13,112 nucleotides of DNA, taken from contig CAMBMC010000039.1 in assembly GCA_945868555.1 (NCBI GenBank), positions 1-13,112 of the forward strand, in the 5' to 3' direction. The first letter of the stretch is position 1. Every line of letters begins with the position of its first letter. This document shows positions 6,693 through 13,112 of this stretch, piece by piece. Source of the stretch: Chitinophaga pinensis. Its GTDB lineage: Bacteria; Bacteroidota; Bacteroidia; Flavobacteriales_D; Crocinitomicaceae. The notes under the pieces are model-generated. The model saw nothing but the letters and a program-made list of their open reading frames with translations, had not been told where the DNA came from and did no database searches. Position numbers and translations under genes: made by a program.

Positions 6693-9600
6693 ATGTCAAA
6701 AATGAATTTTTTAAGCAAGAATATTCTTGTATTCATGGTTACAATTGTATTGCTCTTGAGTAATTGTGAATCTTCTTTTTCTCAAAGTGCACCAGAATTG
6801 ATGTATCCAAATTCTTTGGAGGTCACAAAAGAGTCTACGATTACATTTAGTTGGAATAAAATTTATTACAGTTCACCGATTTTTAAACTGCAAATTTCGG
6901 ACAATTCAGCTTTTAGCAACCTTCTCTTGGATGTTGATGTTTCCGCAAATACCTACACTGCATCGCTTTCCTTGATCAGCGGAACTAAATATTTTTGGAG
7001 AGTAAAAAGTACAATAGGACTCCAAGTATCTGACTGGTCTGAAGTGAGGAGTTTCACCTATTTTCTGCCGACAAGCATTAATGGTCTGGCTGTGTGGTTG
7101 GACCCAAGCATCGGAGTACAATTGAATGGCACCAAGGTCCAAAAAATAAATGATCAAAGTGGATCATTGAACAATGCTGAACAGTTAAATCCTGCTCAGC
7201 AGCCTCTTTTCGTAGCTAGCGACTCTCTCATCAACAAAAAACCATCTGTCAAGTATGATGGTGTCGATGATTTTATGGAAATGATCGATAATAATTCCTT
7301 GGATTTCTCTACTGAAATGTCCATTCATACATTGGTGAAACCTAGAGTTGCCGCAGTGAATAAGACTATTTTGGCCAAGTGGGATTATCAAACTCAGGGT
7401 GCATGGGTATTTCAGACTGAGTTTGCTACCGCTGACGAATTAATGTTTTCACCTTGTGCAATTATTACAGATCCGGGAAATCAAAAAGTGGTTTCTGGAA
7501 ATGCAGACATGATTTCTCAAAAACCGGCATTGTTGACTGTGACTTACAACGGAACTCAGGCAACAAAAGTAAAGTACTATAAGAATCTGAACCTCTTGAC
7601 AGCTTCAACAGTAGGGACAATCCCCTCAAGTATGCCCAATTGTTCCGCAACCGTAAAAGTTGGAAAATATGGAGGAATAGCAACCCGTTATTACGATGGA
7701 GATATTGTTGAGGTGCTCCTTTATAATAATGTGCTCAGTGATTCACTAAGAAATTTAGTGGATACATACTTGAGATACAAATACGCCCCCCCAGTATCTC
7801 TAGGTGCTGATACCTTGTTTGCAAACAATTCTTTGTGCGGAAATATCAAATTGAAGGCCCAGTCCCGTTACACTACTTACCTTTGGTCAACAGGTGCTAC
7901 AACCTCTTCGATCAACGTAAGTGCTATTGGATCCTATTGGGTGAGGGTAACTGACTTCCTCGGCAATATTACAAGCGATACCATTCGCGTTCTACCACCT
8001 TTTGAAATGAACTACCCAGAAAACAATTTAATCTGTGTGAATTCATTCAATACGTGGGCTCCAAATTATCCTTCACCTCAATTCAATTATTTGTGGCAAA
8101 ATAGCACGACAACGCCTATTCAAAACATCTCTACTCCAGGAGATTATTTTGTTAAAGTGACCGACGTTAATGGATGTTTCATTTATTCAGATACCATCAC
8201 ATTCACCATCGACAATTATACGAACACAGCCTATCTCGGCGCAGATACATCCCTGTGTGCTGGAAACTACCTAAGCCTTCAAGTTGGTGCTCCTGAAACT
8301 GTCGCTTACCAATGGGGTGATGCAAGTCCAAATTCAAGTTTGTTGGTGAATACCTCAGGAACCTATTCTGTGCAAACCACCAATGTCAACGGTTGTGTGG
8401 CACAAGACACCATCAACGTCAACATCATTGGTGTGGCCCCTTTGGCGCAATTTACAACAGGAAATCAATGCGATCAAACGGCAGTAAGCTGCGCTGACCA
8501 AAGTGTTCCGGTTGGTGCGAGTCCCATCGATGGCTGGCAATGGACTTTTGGGGATGGACAAGGATTTTCCACCAGTCAAAGCCCGAACTACACGTACAGC
8601 ACGCCAGGTTCTTATATCATTGAATTATATGTTTCTCAGGGCGGCTGTGGTGCTTACCATTACGACACCATCCAAGTGTTTGAAAATCCACAAGTGGATT
8701 TTGGTTATGCGGGACATTGCCAAGGAGCAACCATCCAGTTTTCGAATTTATCGACTGCTGGAGGATCTCCAATTCAATCGTATGCATGGGATTTCGACAT
8801 GCCATCGACGGGTGCTTACAATACTTCCACGATTCCCGTTCCTAATCGAATTTTTGACAACGCAGGGGAGTATTTTGTGAGTTTTCTGATCACAGATGGG
8901 AACGGTTGTAAAGACAGTATCGTGCAGTCTGTCATTATTGATCCAACGCCTCAAACGGTAATTGATGTCATCAATAGCTGTCAGTTTTCAACCGCGGATA
9001 TCGTGAACTTGACGCCTATTGAACCTGGACTCATGTACAATTGGATATTTGGAGACAACTCCTTTTCAATTTTGCCAAACCCTGTAAAAACCTATGACCT
9101 CTACGGAACATATATCGTAACGCTTAATGTGACGAATACCTTCGGATGTGTAGGATCTCAAGCTCAAGACATCGAGGTTTATCCTAAACCAACAGCACTC
9201 ATGGATCTTGGTCCCGCCTGTGTTGGAAGTTTTGGAACCTTGGGCGATGTGTCGATCGTGATCAGTGGGTCAATGGATTCTACCATGTGGATCATCAATG
9301 CAACGGATACACTTTATGGAAATAACGCCTCATACCCGTGGAGTTCGTTGGGACAACAGCAAGTGGAATTGATAGCGTTTTCTTCGGTAGGTTGTTCTGC
9401 AACGGCAAATCAATTTTTTGACATTACAGAGACACTTACAGCTTCGTTTACAGCTGCATCGCCAATTGCAGCAGCTGGTGACCCAATCGCATTTGCAAAT
9501 ACGTCTCAAGGAAACGGCATCTACTTGTGGAATTTCGGGGACAATAGCTTTTCGTCGCAATTAAACCCAAGTCATACATATGGAGACAACTACATTGATT

Positions 9601-10280
9601 CCACGTTGACGATTTCATTGATTGCGATGAACATCAGTGGATGCATCGATACGGCTTATCAATACATTCAAGTCCTCGAGCCCTCGCTGGATTTGGAATT
9701 GTCTCAAATCTATGTTGATATCGACAATGGGTGGAATGTCATTGGTGTGAAAATGAAGAATACGGGAACATCAGACATCACAAAAGCAACACTCGTCTTG
9801 CGCAGTCAAAAGGGCTTCCTCTTCAATGAACTTTGGGAAGGGGTGCTTCGCCCTCAAGACGATTCAATTTATGTGTTTAACGCGAAACCAAGTGCAGGAT
9901 TTTCCGATCAAGATCAGCAAGATGCTTTCTACTGTATTGATGGGCTAGGATTCAGTGCCAATGGCCAACAAGAAGATGACCTTACAAACAATACAGTTTG
10001 CAAAGACATTGAAGGTCAACGCGTAATTCTTCTGCCCGTTTATCCGAATCCAATTGAGGATGTATTACACATATCGCTGCTTGTTTCAGTGACTTCAGAG
10101 GTTTCTATTGACTTGATTGATGCTAGAGGTAGATTGGTGAAATCTGTGCTACCAAGCCAGTCATTGGTTCCGGGTGTATTCTCGTATGATGTTCCGCTTG
10201 CTCAAGTCAATGCGGGTGCCTATTTCTTGCGCATGACCACGGCTGATGGCGAGGTGGTGGAGAAAGTGACGGTTAAATAG
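6693..10280 (+). CDS. Secreted adhesin-like multidomain protein with PKD repeats and T9SS sorting domain
   Basis: A 1195-residue protein from the ATG at 6693; an in-frame TTG at 6669 and an ATG at 6702 are alternatives. Residues 1 to about 31 form a signal peptide (hydrophobic ILVFMVTIVLLL, probable cleavage near SFSQ). Next come an FN3-like domain (33-122), a LamG/concanavalin-like domain (128-365, GLAVWLDPS to VEVLLYNN) and three Ig-like repeats with YLWSTG, YLWQNS and YQWGD cores (367-580). Four PKD domains follow at about 583-663 (WTFGDG from W617), 666-750 (AWDFDMP), 750-831 (NWIFGD) and 914-993 (LWNFGD), with a degenerate module between the last two. A CARDB-like domain spans about 998-1110. 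The end carries a type A T9SS sorting domain (VYPNP from V1116, closing GEVVEKVTVK). Such domains route proteins across the outer membrane for cell-surface attachment or release. No catalytic motif is seen, so binding or adhesion is the likely role; the ligand is unknown. Confidence 0.85.
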   Translation: MSKMNFLSKNILVFMVTIVLLLSNCESSFSQSAPELMYPNSLEVTKESTITFSWNKIYYSSPIFKLQISDNSAFSNLLLDVDVSANTYTASLSLISGTKYFWRVKSTIGLQVSDWSEVRSFTYFLPTSINGLAVWLDPSIGVQLNGTKVQKINDQSGSLNNAEQLNPAQQPLFVASDSLINKKPSVKYDGVDDFMEMIDNNSLDFSTEMSIHTLVKPRVAAVNKTILAKWDYQTQGAWVFQTEFATADELMFSPCAIITDPGNQKVVSGNADMISQKPALLTVTYNGTQATKVKYYKNLNLLTASTVGTIPSSMPNCSATVKVGKYGGIATRYYDGDIVEVLLYNNVLSDSLRNLVDTYLRYKYAPPVSLGADTLFANNSLCGNIKLKAQSRYTTYLWSTGATTSSINVSAIGSYWVRVTDFLGNITSDTIRVLPPFEMNYPENNLICVNSFNTWAPNYPSPQFNYLWQNSTTTPIQNISTPGDYFVKVTDVNGCFIYSDTITFTIDNYTNTAYLGADTSLCAGNYLSLQVGAPETVAYQWGDASPNSSLLVNTSGTYSVQTTNVNGCVAQDTINVNIIGVAPLAQFTTGNQCDQTAVSCADQSVPVGASPIDGWQWTFGDGQGFSTSQSPNYTYSTPGSYIIELYVSQGGCGAYHYDTIQVFENPQVDFGYAGHCQGATIQFSNLSTAGGSPIQSYAWDFDMPSTGAYNTSTIPVPNRIFDNAGEYFVSFLITDGNGCKDSIVQSVIIDPTPQTVIDVINSCQFSTADIVNLTPIEPGLMYNWIFGDNSFSILPNPVKTYDLYGTYIVTLNVTNTFGCVGSQAQDIEVYPKPTALMDLGPACVGSFGTLGDVSIVISGSMDSTMWIINATDTLYGNNASYPWSSLGQQQVELIAFSSVGCSATANQFFDITETLTASFTAASPIAAAGDPIAFANTSQGNGIYLWNFGDNSFSSQLNPSHTYGDNYIDSTLTISLIAMNISGCIDTAYQYIQVLEPSLDLELSQIYVDIDNGWNVIGVKMKNTGTSDITKATLVLRSQKGFLFNELWEGVLRPQDDSIYVFNAKPSAGFSDQDQQDAFYCIDGLGFSANGQQEDDLTNNTVCKDIEGQRVILLPVYPNPIEDVLHISLLVSVTSEVSIDLIDARGRLVKSVLPSQSLVPGVFSYDVPLAQVNAGAYFLRMTTADGEVVEKVTVK

Positions 10281-10306
10281 TTACTAGTTACGAGTTACGA
10301 GTTACG
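10279..10306 (+). repeat. Tandem 7-bp repeat, AGTTACK family, copy 1
   Basis: Four back-to-back heptads: AGTTACT then AGTTACG three times, followed by AGTTTGC as a decayed fifth unit. The first unit begins inside the TAG stop codon of the adhesin gene (10278-10280). Two degenerate units, AATTACT and AGTTAGA, recur at 10365-10378. The same family follows the protease gene at 13065-13092. Confidence 0.9.
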
Positions 10307-10356
10307 AGTTTGCTGGCCCCGCCGTAGTGGAGACGTGAGGTGCGCCAGCATACTCG
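10305..10356. repeat. Imperfect 13-bp inverted repeat around a 26-bp loop
   Basis: The left arm CGAGTTTGCTGGC (10305-10317) pairs with the right arm GCCAGCATACTCG (10344-10356) at 12 of 13 positions. The 26-base centre is comparatively GC-rich (CCCGCCGTAGTGGAGACG...). Decayed heptad units lie outside both arms, ACTAGTT on the left and AATTACTAGTTAGA on the right, so the symmetry extends loosely beyond the stem. It sits 25 bases after the adhesin stop codon. It could slow or end transcription or protect a 3' end, but no T-run follows. Confidence 0.8.
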
Positions 10357-10421
10357 AAACCACGAATTACTAGTTAGATGTCAAGACTAGTTCAAACTCC
10401 GATCTGTTCAGTATTTAATTA

Positions 10422-10467
10422 GACAAAAGCCCGCTGCGCGAAGGACAAAAGACCGCTTCGCTAAAAG
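10422..10467 (+). repeat. 22-bp direct repeat pair (GACAAAAG-type)
   Basis: Two adjacent units share the form GACAAAAG-N-CCGCT-N-CGC: the first at 10422-10443 (N = C and G) and the second at 10444-10467 (N = A and T). A short relic, AAAAGACTAG, follows. The units contain GCGAAG and CTTCGC, which are reverse complements and could pair with each other. No function is known to me. Confidence 0.75.
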
Positions 10468-10486
10468 ACTAGATTAATCTTCGAAT

Positions 10487-10631
10487 TGCCGAAGTCATCG
10501 AATTCCCGTCAGGGATCAAATTCATAATTGCCTTTAGGCATCGAATTCCCTCTGGGACCAAATTGCGAAGCAATAAATTCCCTCTGGGACCAAATTCTTA
10601 ATTGCCGAAGGCATCAAATTCCCGAAGGGAA
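10487..10631. repeat. Array of eight tandem mini-hairpins with alternating stem types
   Basis: Eight short inverted repeats lie at about 16-25 bp spacing, each introduced by an AAT/AAAT linker. In order they are TGCC-GAA-GTCA (10487-10497, one mismatch), TCCC-GTCA-GGGA (10504-10515), TGCC-TTTA-GGCA (10529-10540), TCCC-TCT-GGGA (10547-10557), ATTGC-GAA-GCAAT (10562-10574), TCCC-TCT-GGGA (10579-10589), TGCC-GAA-GGCA (10603-10613) and TTCCC-GAA-GGGAA (10619-10631). Both sides of the stems change together while loops vary freely, so pairing itself appears to be kept. TGC-type and CCC-type stems alternate strictly along the array. No coding frame or terminator T-run accompanies it. Its function is unknown. 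Confidence 0.85.
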
Positions 10632-10641
10632 CAAATCCAGG

Positions 10642-10690
10642 TTCCATGCTCCATGCTCCATGTTCAATGTTCAATGTTCCATTTTCATTG
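10642..10690 (+). repeat. Tandem 7-bp repeat, YTCMATG family
   Basis: Seven contiguous heptads: TTCCATG, CTCCATG, CTCCATG, TTCAATG, TTCAATG, TTCCATT and TTCATTG, the last two decayed. The sequence is unrelated to the AGTTACK family but has the same 7-bp period. It starts 10 bases after the mini-hairpin array. Confidence 0.88.
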
Positions 10691-10792
10691 ATTTTTACCA
10701 GTAATAAGTAGAACTACGTAGACTCATGTGTACAAGCACTTAGTAGGTGTTACGCATGCCTGTGTAAAGTGCGTTCCTGGCGCTGAGATTCT

Positions 10793-10823
10793 TTTGCCAC
10801 GGGGCTTTCGTGGTGTTCCTTTG
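10793..10823 (+). promoter_or_regulatory. Candidate promoter with dyad in the spacer, upstream of the protease gene
   Basis: TTTG (10793-10796) and TTCCTTTG (10816-10823, 7 of the 8 pattern bases including N positions of TAnnTTTG) are separated by 19 bases, a spacing suited to Bacteroidota -33/-7 promoters. The spacer holds a perfect 5-bp inverted repeat, CCACG-GGGCTTT-CGTGG (10797-10813). Transcription would start near 10830, about 20 bases before the ATG. A dyad inside a 19-bp spacer recalls MerR-type operators; here that is only a suggestion. Confidence 0.4.
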
Positions 10824-10849
10824 CTTCAACAAACGAACACACACACACT

Positions 10850-13063
10850 ATGAAAGCACAAATTTTCAACACAGTTATCGGACTCATCGGAGCAATGATG
10901 ATCACATTCACAAGTCAAGCACAAACTGGAAAGGTTTGGGTAAGCATCAATGATTTAGGCGCGACAGGTTTGGAAGTGAAAAGCGGACGTTTAACATCTA
11001 CGGATGCGACGGTTCAAGCGATGATTACAAACTTGAACATTGTATCAGTAGAGCGCGCATTGCCAGCATCAAAAAACGCAGAGTTGCAAAAAGTGTATGA
11101 AGTAAGCTGCAACTGTGACGAGCAAGACTTGTTGCAAGCAGTAGCAAAGACACGTGTGTTCACAAGACCAGAAGTAGCTCCACGTTACGAGGCTTTGTAT
11201 GTTCCGAATGACTTTTCAGTGACGTATGCAAGCGATTACGCTTTGAACTTGATCAACGCACAAGCAGCGTGGGACATCACCAAAGGAGATTCAATGATTA
11301 CCATCGCAATTACAGATGCAAATTACCACCTTGGCCACCAAGAGTTAGTTGGAAAATACAACTACGTAGGTGCTAACACAAGCATAGATTACACACACGG
11401 AACAGGCGTTGCAATCACAGCAGCGGGTAGAACAGACAATGGAGTAGGAAAGAGCTCAATTGGGTTCAAAAGTAGCTTACAGCTTCGTGCAATGAACTAC
11501 AACGAAGTCATCGCAGCCTCTTATGCAGGAGCACGTGTGATCAACATGAGCTGGGCCGCAAGTTGCGCATACAACTACTACGCACAATTGTCTATCGATG
11601 AAGCATACGCCAATGGAAGTATCTTGGTTGCTGCAGCAGGAAACGGATCAACATGTGGGAACGCAGCGATCGAAGTATATCCAGCAGCATTCAACCACGT
11701 AATCTCTGTATCAAGTGTAGGTCCATCAGACAACCACGAACGCAGCATTGGTAACACAGCAACAACTCACCAACACAACGCTTCAGGTGACCTTTGTGCA
11801 CCAGGATATGATGTAGCACTTTCAATAGGCTTCAATACCTACACAACAGGAAACGGAAGTTCATTCGCAGCACCTTATGTATCAGGAACAATCGCCTTGA
11901 TGTTGGCAGTGAACAACTGCTTGACAGCAGAACAAGTGGAAATGATTTTGAAAAGCACATGTGTAAACATCGACGCACAGAATCCATCGTATGTTGGTTT
12001 GCTAGGTGCAGGTCGCTTGAACGCTGGAGCAGCTGTAGCGATGGCCGCAAGCTATGCAACAATGAACATCAGCGGAACAAACACATTTAACTGTGGAACC
12101 TTGCAACAAGGGATTGCACTTGACTTGACAGGCGTAGCGGCACCGTACACGATTCAGTGGAACAACGGTTCAACAGCAGCAGTATTGAACAACTTAGCTG
12201 TAGGAAGCTACCAAGCGATTGTTCACGACAGCATGGGTTGTGTAGGGGTTTACAACACAGCAATCACGACATTGGCACCAATCGCCATCAACGCAACAGT
12301 AACACCAGTACAGTGCAACGGAACAAACACAGGCGTGATCGAAGTTGAAGCAGTAGGAGGGTTTTCAAACTTCACGTATGCTTGGGCAAACGGTTCAACA
12401 GCACAAAACGCTTACAACCTGATTGCAGGAGACTATGAATTGACAGTAACAGATGGAAAAGGTTGTGTGAAAACACAGACCATTTTTGTAAGCGAGCCAG
12501 CACCACTAGTAGCTACAGCAACACATACCAACATCACATATCACCACGCAGGAACAATCGACGTGACAGTAGTAGGAGGAACAATGCCTTACAACTACGC
12601 TTGGACAACAGGAGCAACGACAGAAGACATCAACGGCTTGGGTGCAGGATTCTACGAAGTATATGTAGAAGACGCAAAAGGATGTGGTGCATCAGCGAAT
12701 GTAACAATCACAGCACCGGTATCGGCAGTAGGAATTGACTTCGGAACAGACAAGACAGGATCCATTACAGCGGTAACAACAGGTGGAAATGCAGTGAAAG
12801 ATCAAATCGAGATGAATGGAGCAACAGTATCGAGAGTATCGGTATATCCAAATCCAGCAATGGATCACGCAACAGTTCGCACAGCAGGACGCAGCATCGA
12901 GCGAGTAGAAGTGATGACAATTACAGGTCAAACCTTAGAAGTGATCGAAGGTGGCGCAACGGTAGAAGAAATTGAATTGACAGGCTTGGCAACAGGTGAA
13001 TACTGGGTACGCGTGACAGACGCAGCGGGTGAGCAGACGGTGGAGAAGGTAGTCTTCCTTTAG
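10850..13063 (+). CDS. Secreted S8 subtilisin-family serine protease with SprB-like repeats and T9SS sorting domain
   Basis: A 737-residue protein. Residues 1 to about 25 form a signal peptide (MKAQIFNTVIGLIGAMM, cleavage near SQAQ). Residues 26-115 look like a propeptide. The subtilase core spans about 130-400 with all catalytic elements: D156 in IAITDAN, H183 in THGTGVA, oxyanion N265 in AAAGNGS and S338 in GNGSSFAAP, a variant of the usual GTSMAAP. Three SprB-like repeats follow at about 408-475, 483-550 and 553-622 (pattern GG...YxWxxGSTxxxxxxLxAGxYxxxVxDxxGC). The end is a type A T9SS sorting domain (VSVYPNPAMDHATVR from V663, closing EQTVEKVVFL). It should be an active endopeptidase exported through the outer membrane and held at the surface or released. 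Two-fold codons mostly end in C (AAC, TAC, CAC), unlike the operon genes, which suggests strong expression. The ATG follows a CA-repeat leader. Substrate unknown. Confidence 0.93.
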   Translation: MKAQIFNTVIGLIGAMMITFTSQAQTGKVWVSINDLGATGLEVKSGRLTSTDATVQAMITNLNIVSVERALPASKNAELQKVYEVSCNCDEQDLLQAVAKTRVFTRPEVAPRYEALYVPNDFSVTYASDYALNLINAQAAWDITKGDSMITIAITDANYHLGHQELVGKYNYVGANTSIDYTHGTGVAITAAGRTDNGVGKSSIGFKSSLQLRAMNYNEVIAASYAGARVINMSWAASCAYNYYAQLSIDEAYANGSILVAAAGNGSTCGNAAIEVYPAAFNHVISVSSVGPSDNHERSIGNTATTHQHNASGDLCAPGYDVALSIGFNTYTTGNGSSFAAPYVSGTIALMLAVNNCLTAEQVEMILKSTCVNIDAQNPSYVGLLGAGRLNAGAAVAMAASYATMNISGTNTFNCGTLQQGIALDLTGVAAPYTIQWNNGSTAAVLNNLAVGSYQAIVHDSMGCVGVYNTAITTLAPIAINATVTPVQCNGTNTGVIEVEAVGGFSNFTYAWANGSTAQNAYNLIAGDYELTVTDGKGCVKTQTIFVSEPAPLVATATHTNITYHHAGTIDVTVVGGTMPYNYAWTTGATTEDINGLGAGFYEVYVEDAKGCGASANVTITAPVSAVGIDFGTDKTGSITAVTTGGNAVKDQIEMNGATVSRVSVYPNPAMDHATVRTAGRSIERVEVMTITGQTLEVIEGGATVEEIELTGLATGEYWVRVTDAAGEQTVEKVVFL

Positions 13064-13064
13064 G

Positions 13065-13092
13065 AGTTACTAGTTACTAGTTACGAGTTACG
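13065..13092 (+). repeat. Tandem 7-bp repeat, AGTTACK family, copy 2
   Basis: Four contiguous heptads, AGTTACT twice then AGTTACG twice, followed by a decayed AGTTTC. It begins two bases after the protease TAG stop (13061-13063). It shares an exact 25-bp run with copy 1 (10279-10303 against 13072-13096). The sequence diverges right after it, so the two copies are direct repeats on either side of the protease unit. Confidence 0.9.
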
Positions 13093-13112
13093 AGTTTCAA
13101 ATTATTTGGTGG

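Larger units (their letters stand above)
10281..10849. other. Gene-free repeat island between the two T9SS cargo genes
   Basis: This 569-base stretch has no open frame with a credible start on either strand. From left to right it holds the AGTTACK heptads, a long inverted repeat (10305-10356), a GACAAAAG direct-repeat pair (10422-10467), an array of eight mini-hairpins (10487-10631) and a second heptad tract (10642-10690). About 100 bases without strong repeats follow, apart from the palindrome CTACGTAG (10714-10721). A candidate promoter with a dyad comes next (10793-10823), and a CA dinucleotide run sits just before the protease ATG (10837-10848). No hairpin is followed by a T-run, so no intrinsic terminator is called. 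The repeat density far exceeds anything else in the window. Confidence 0.8.

Noticed and set aside
6693..6785. Lipoprotein signal (LLLSNC) in the adhesin
   Set aside because: The residue before Cys is Asn rather than Gly, Ala or Ser, and a standard cleavage site (SFSQ) follows; a T9SS sorting domain also argues for a type I signal.
8503..8880. 125-codon plus-strand open frame inside the adhesin gene
   Set aside because: It is out of frame within clear PKD-coding sequence, and its translation resembles no domain; it is a shadow frame.
10305..10356. Intrinsic transcription terminator
   Set aside because: The stem has a 26-base loop and is not followed by a T-run on the plus strand.
10501..10599. 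Short open frame through the hairpin array (reads EFPSG..., ending at a TAA near 10597)
   Set aside because: It has no credible start codon, the repeat period of about 17 bp is not a multiple of three, and the pattern is explained by stem pairing rather than codons.
10487..10631. CRISPR array
   Set aside because: Units are only 16-25 bp, the linkers are near-identical AT-rich bases rather than unique spacers, there is no conserved 25-40 bp repeat, and no cas genes are present.
12463..12931. Overlapping open frames on both strands within the protease repeats
   Set aside because: They are Arg/Ser- or Cys-rich translations caused by the ACA/GCA/AAC codon bias of the SprB-like repeats in the true frame.

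Overview
The window looks like chromosomal DNA of a free-living Bacteroidota, probably order Flavobacteriales (a Crocinitomicaceae/Fluviicola-like organism is plausible, but the genus cannot be fixed from this sequence). The grounds are two secreted proteins with type IX secretion (T9SS) C-terminal sorting domains, SprB-type and PKD repeats, an AT-rich genome, and a TAnnTTTG-like promoter element typical of this phylum.

Left half (1-6461, all on the minus strand): a tightly packed seven-gene surface-polysaccharide operon, read from right to left. It begins with an ABC-2 permease (Wzm-like) and its ATPase with a C-terminal Wzt-type domain. A WbqC-family protein, a NeuD/PglD-like left-handed beta-helix acyltransferase, a WecE/RffA sugar aminotransferase and a GT-B glycosyltransferase follow. 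The last gene is a phytanoyl-CoA-dioxygenase-like Fe(II)/2-oxoglutarate enzyme that runs off the left edge. Four of the six junctions are ATGA stop/start overlaps and one is an 11-base overlap, so the genes are probably co-translated. Together they suggest synthesis of an N-acylated 4-amino-4,6-dideoxyhexose, its placement on a lipid-linked glycan, and ATP-driven export of the finished glycan to the periplasmic side for LPS/O-antigen-like display.

Middle (6462-6692): a short AT-rich divergent intergenic region with a candidate promoter for the operon.

Right half (6693-13063, plus strand): two large secreted T9SS cargo proteins. The first is a 1195-residue adhesin-like mosaic (FN3, LamG-like, Ig-like, PKD, CARDB, sorting domain). 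The second is a 737-residue S8 subtilisin-family protease with an intact Asp/His/Ser triad, SprB-like repeats and a sorting domain.

Between them lies a 569-base gene-free stretch (10281-10849) packed with repeats: 7-bp tandem units, a long inverted repeat, a 22-bp direct repeat pair, an array of eight mini-hairpins whose stems alternate between GCC-type and CCC-type, and a second 7-bp tandem family. It ends in a candidate promoter with an inverted repeat in its spacer. The first heptad family recurs right after the protease stop codon, so the protease and its upstream island are bracketed by direct repeats. This repeat island is the most unusual part of the window.
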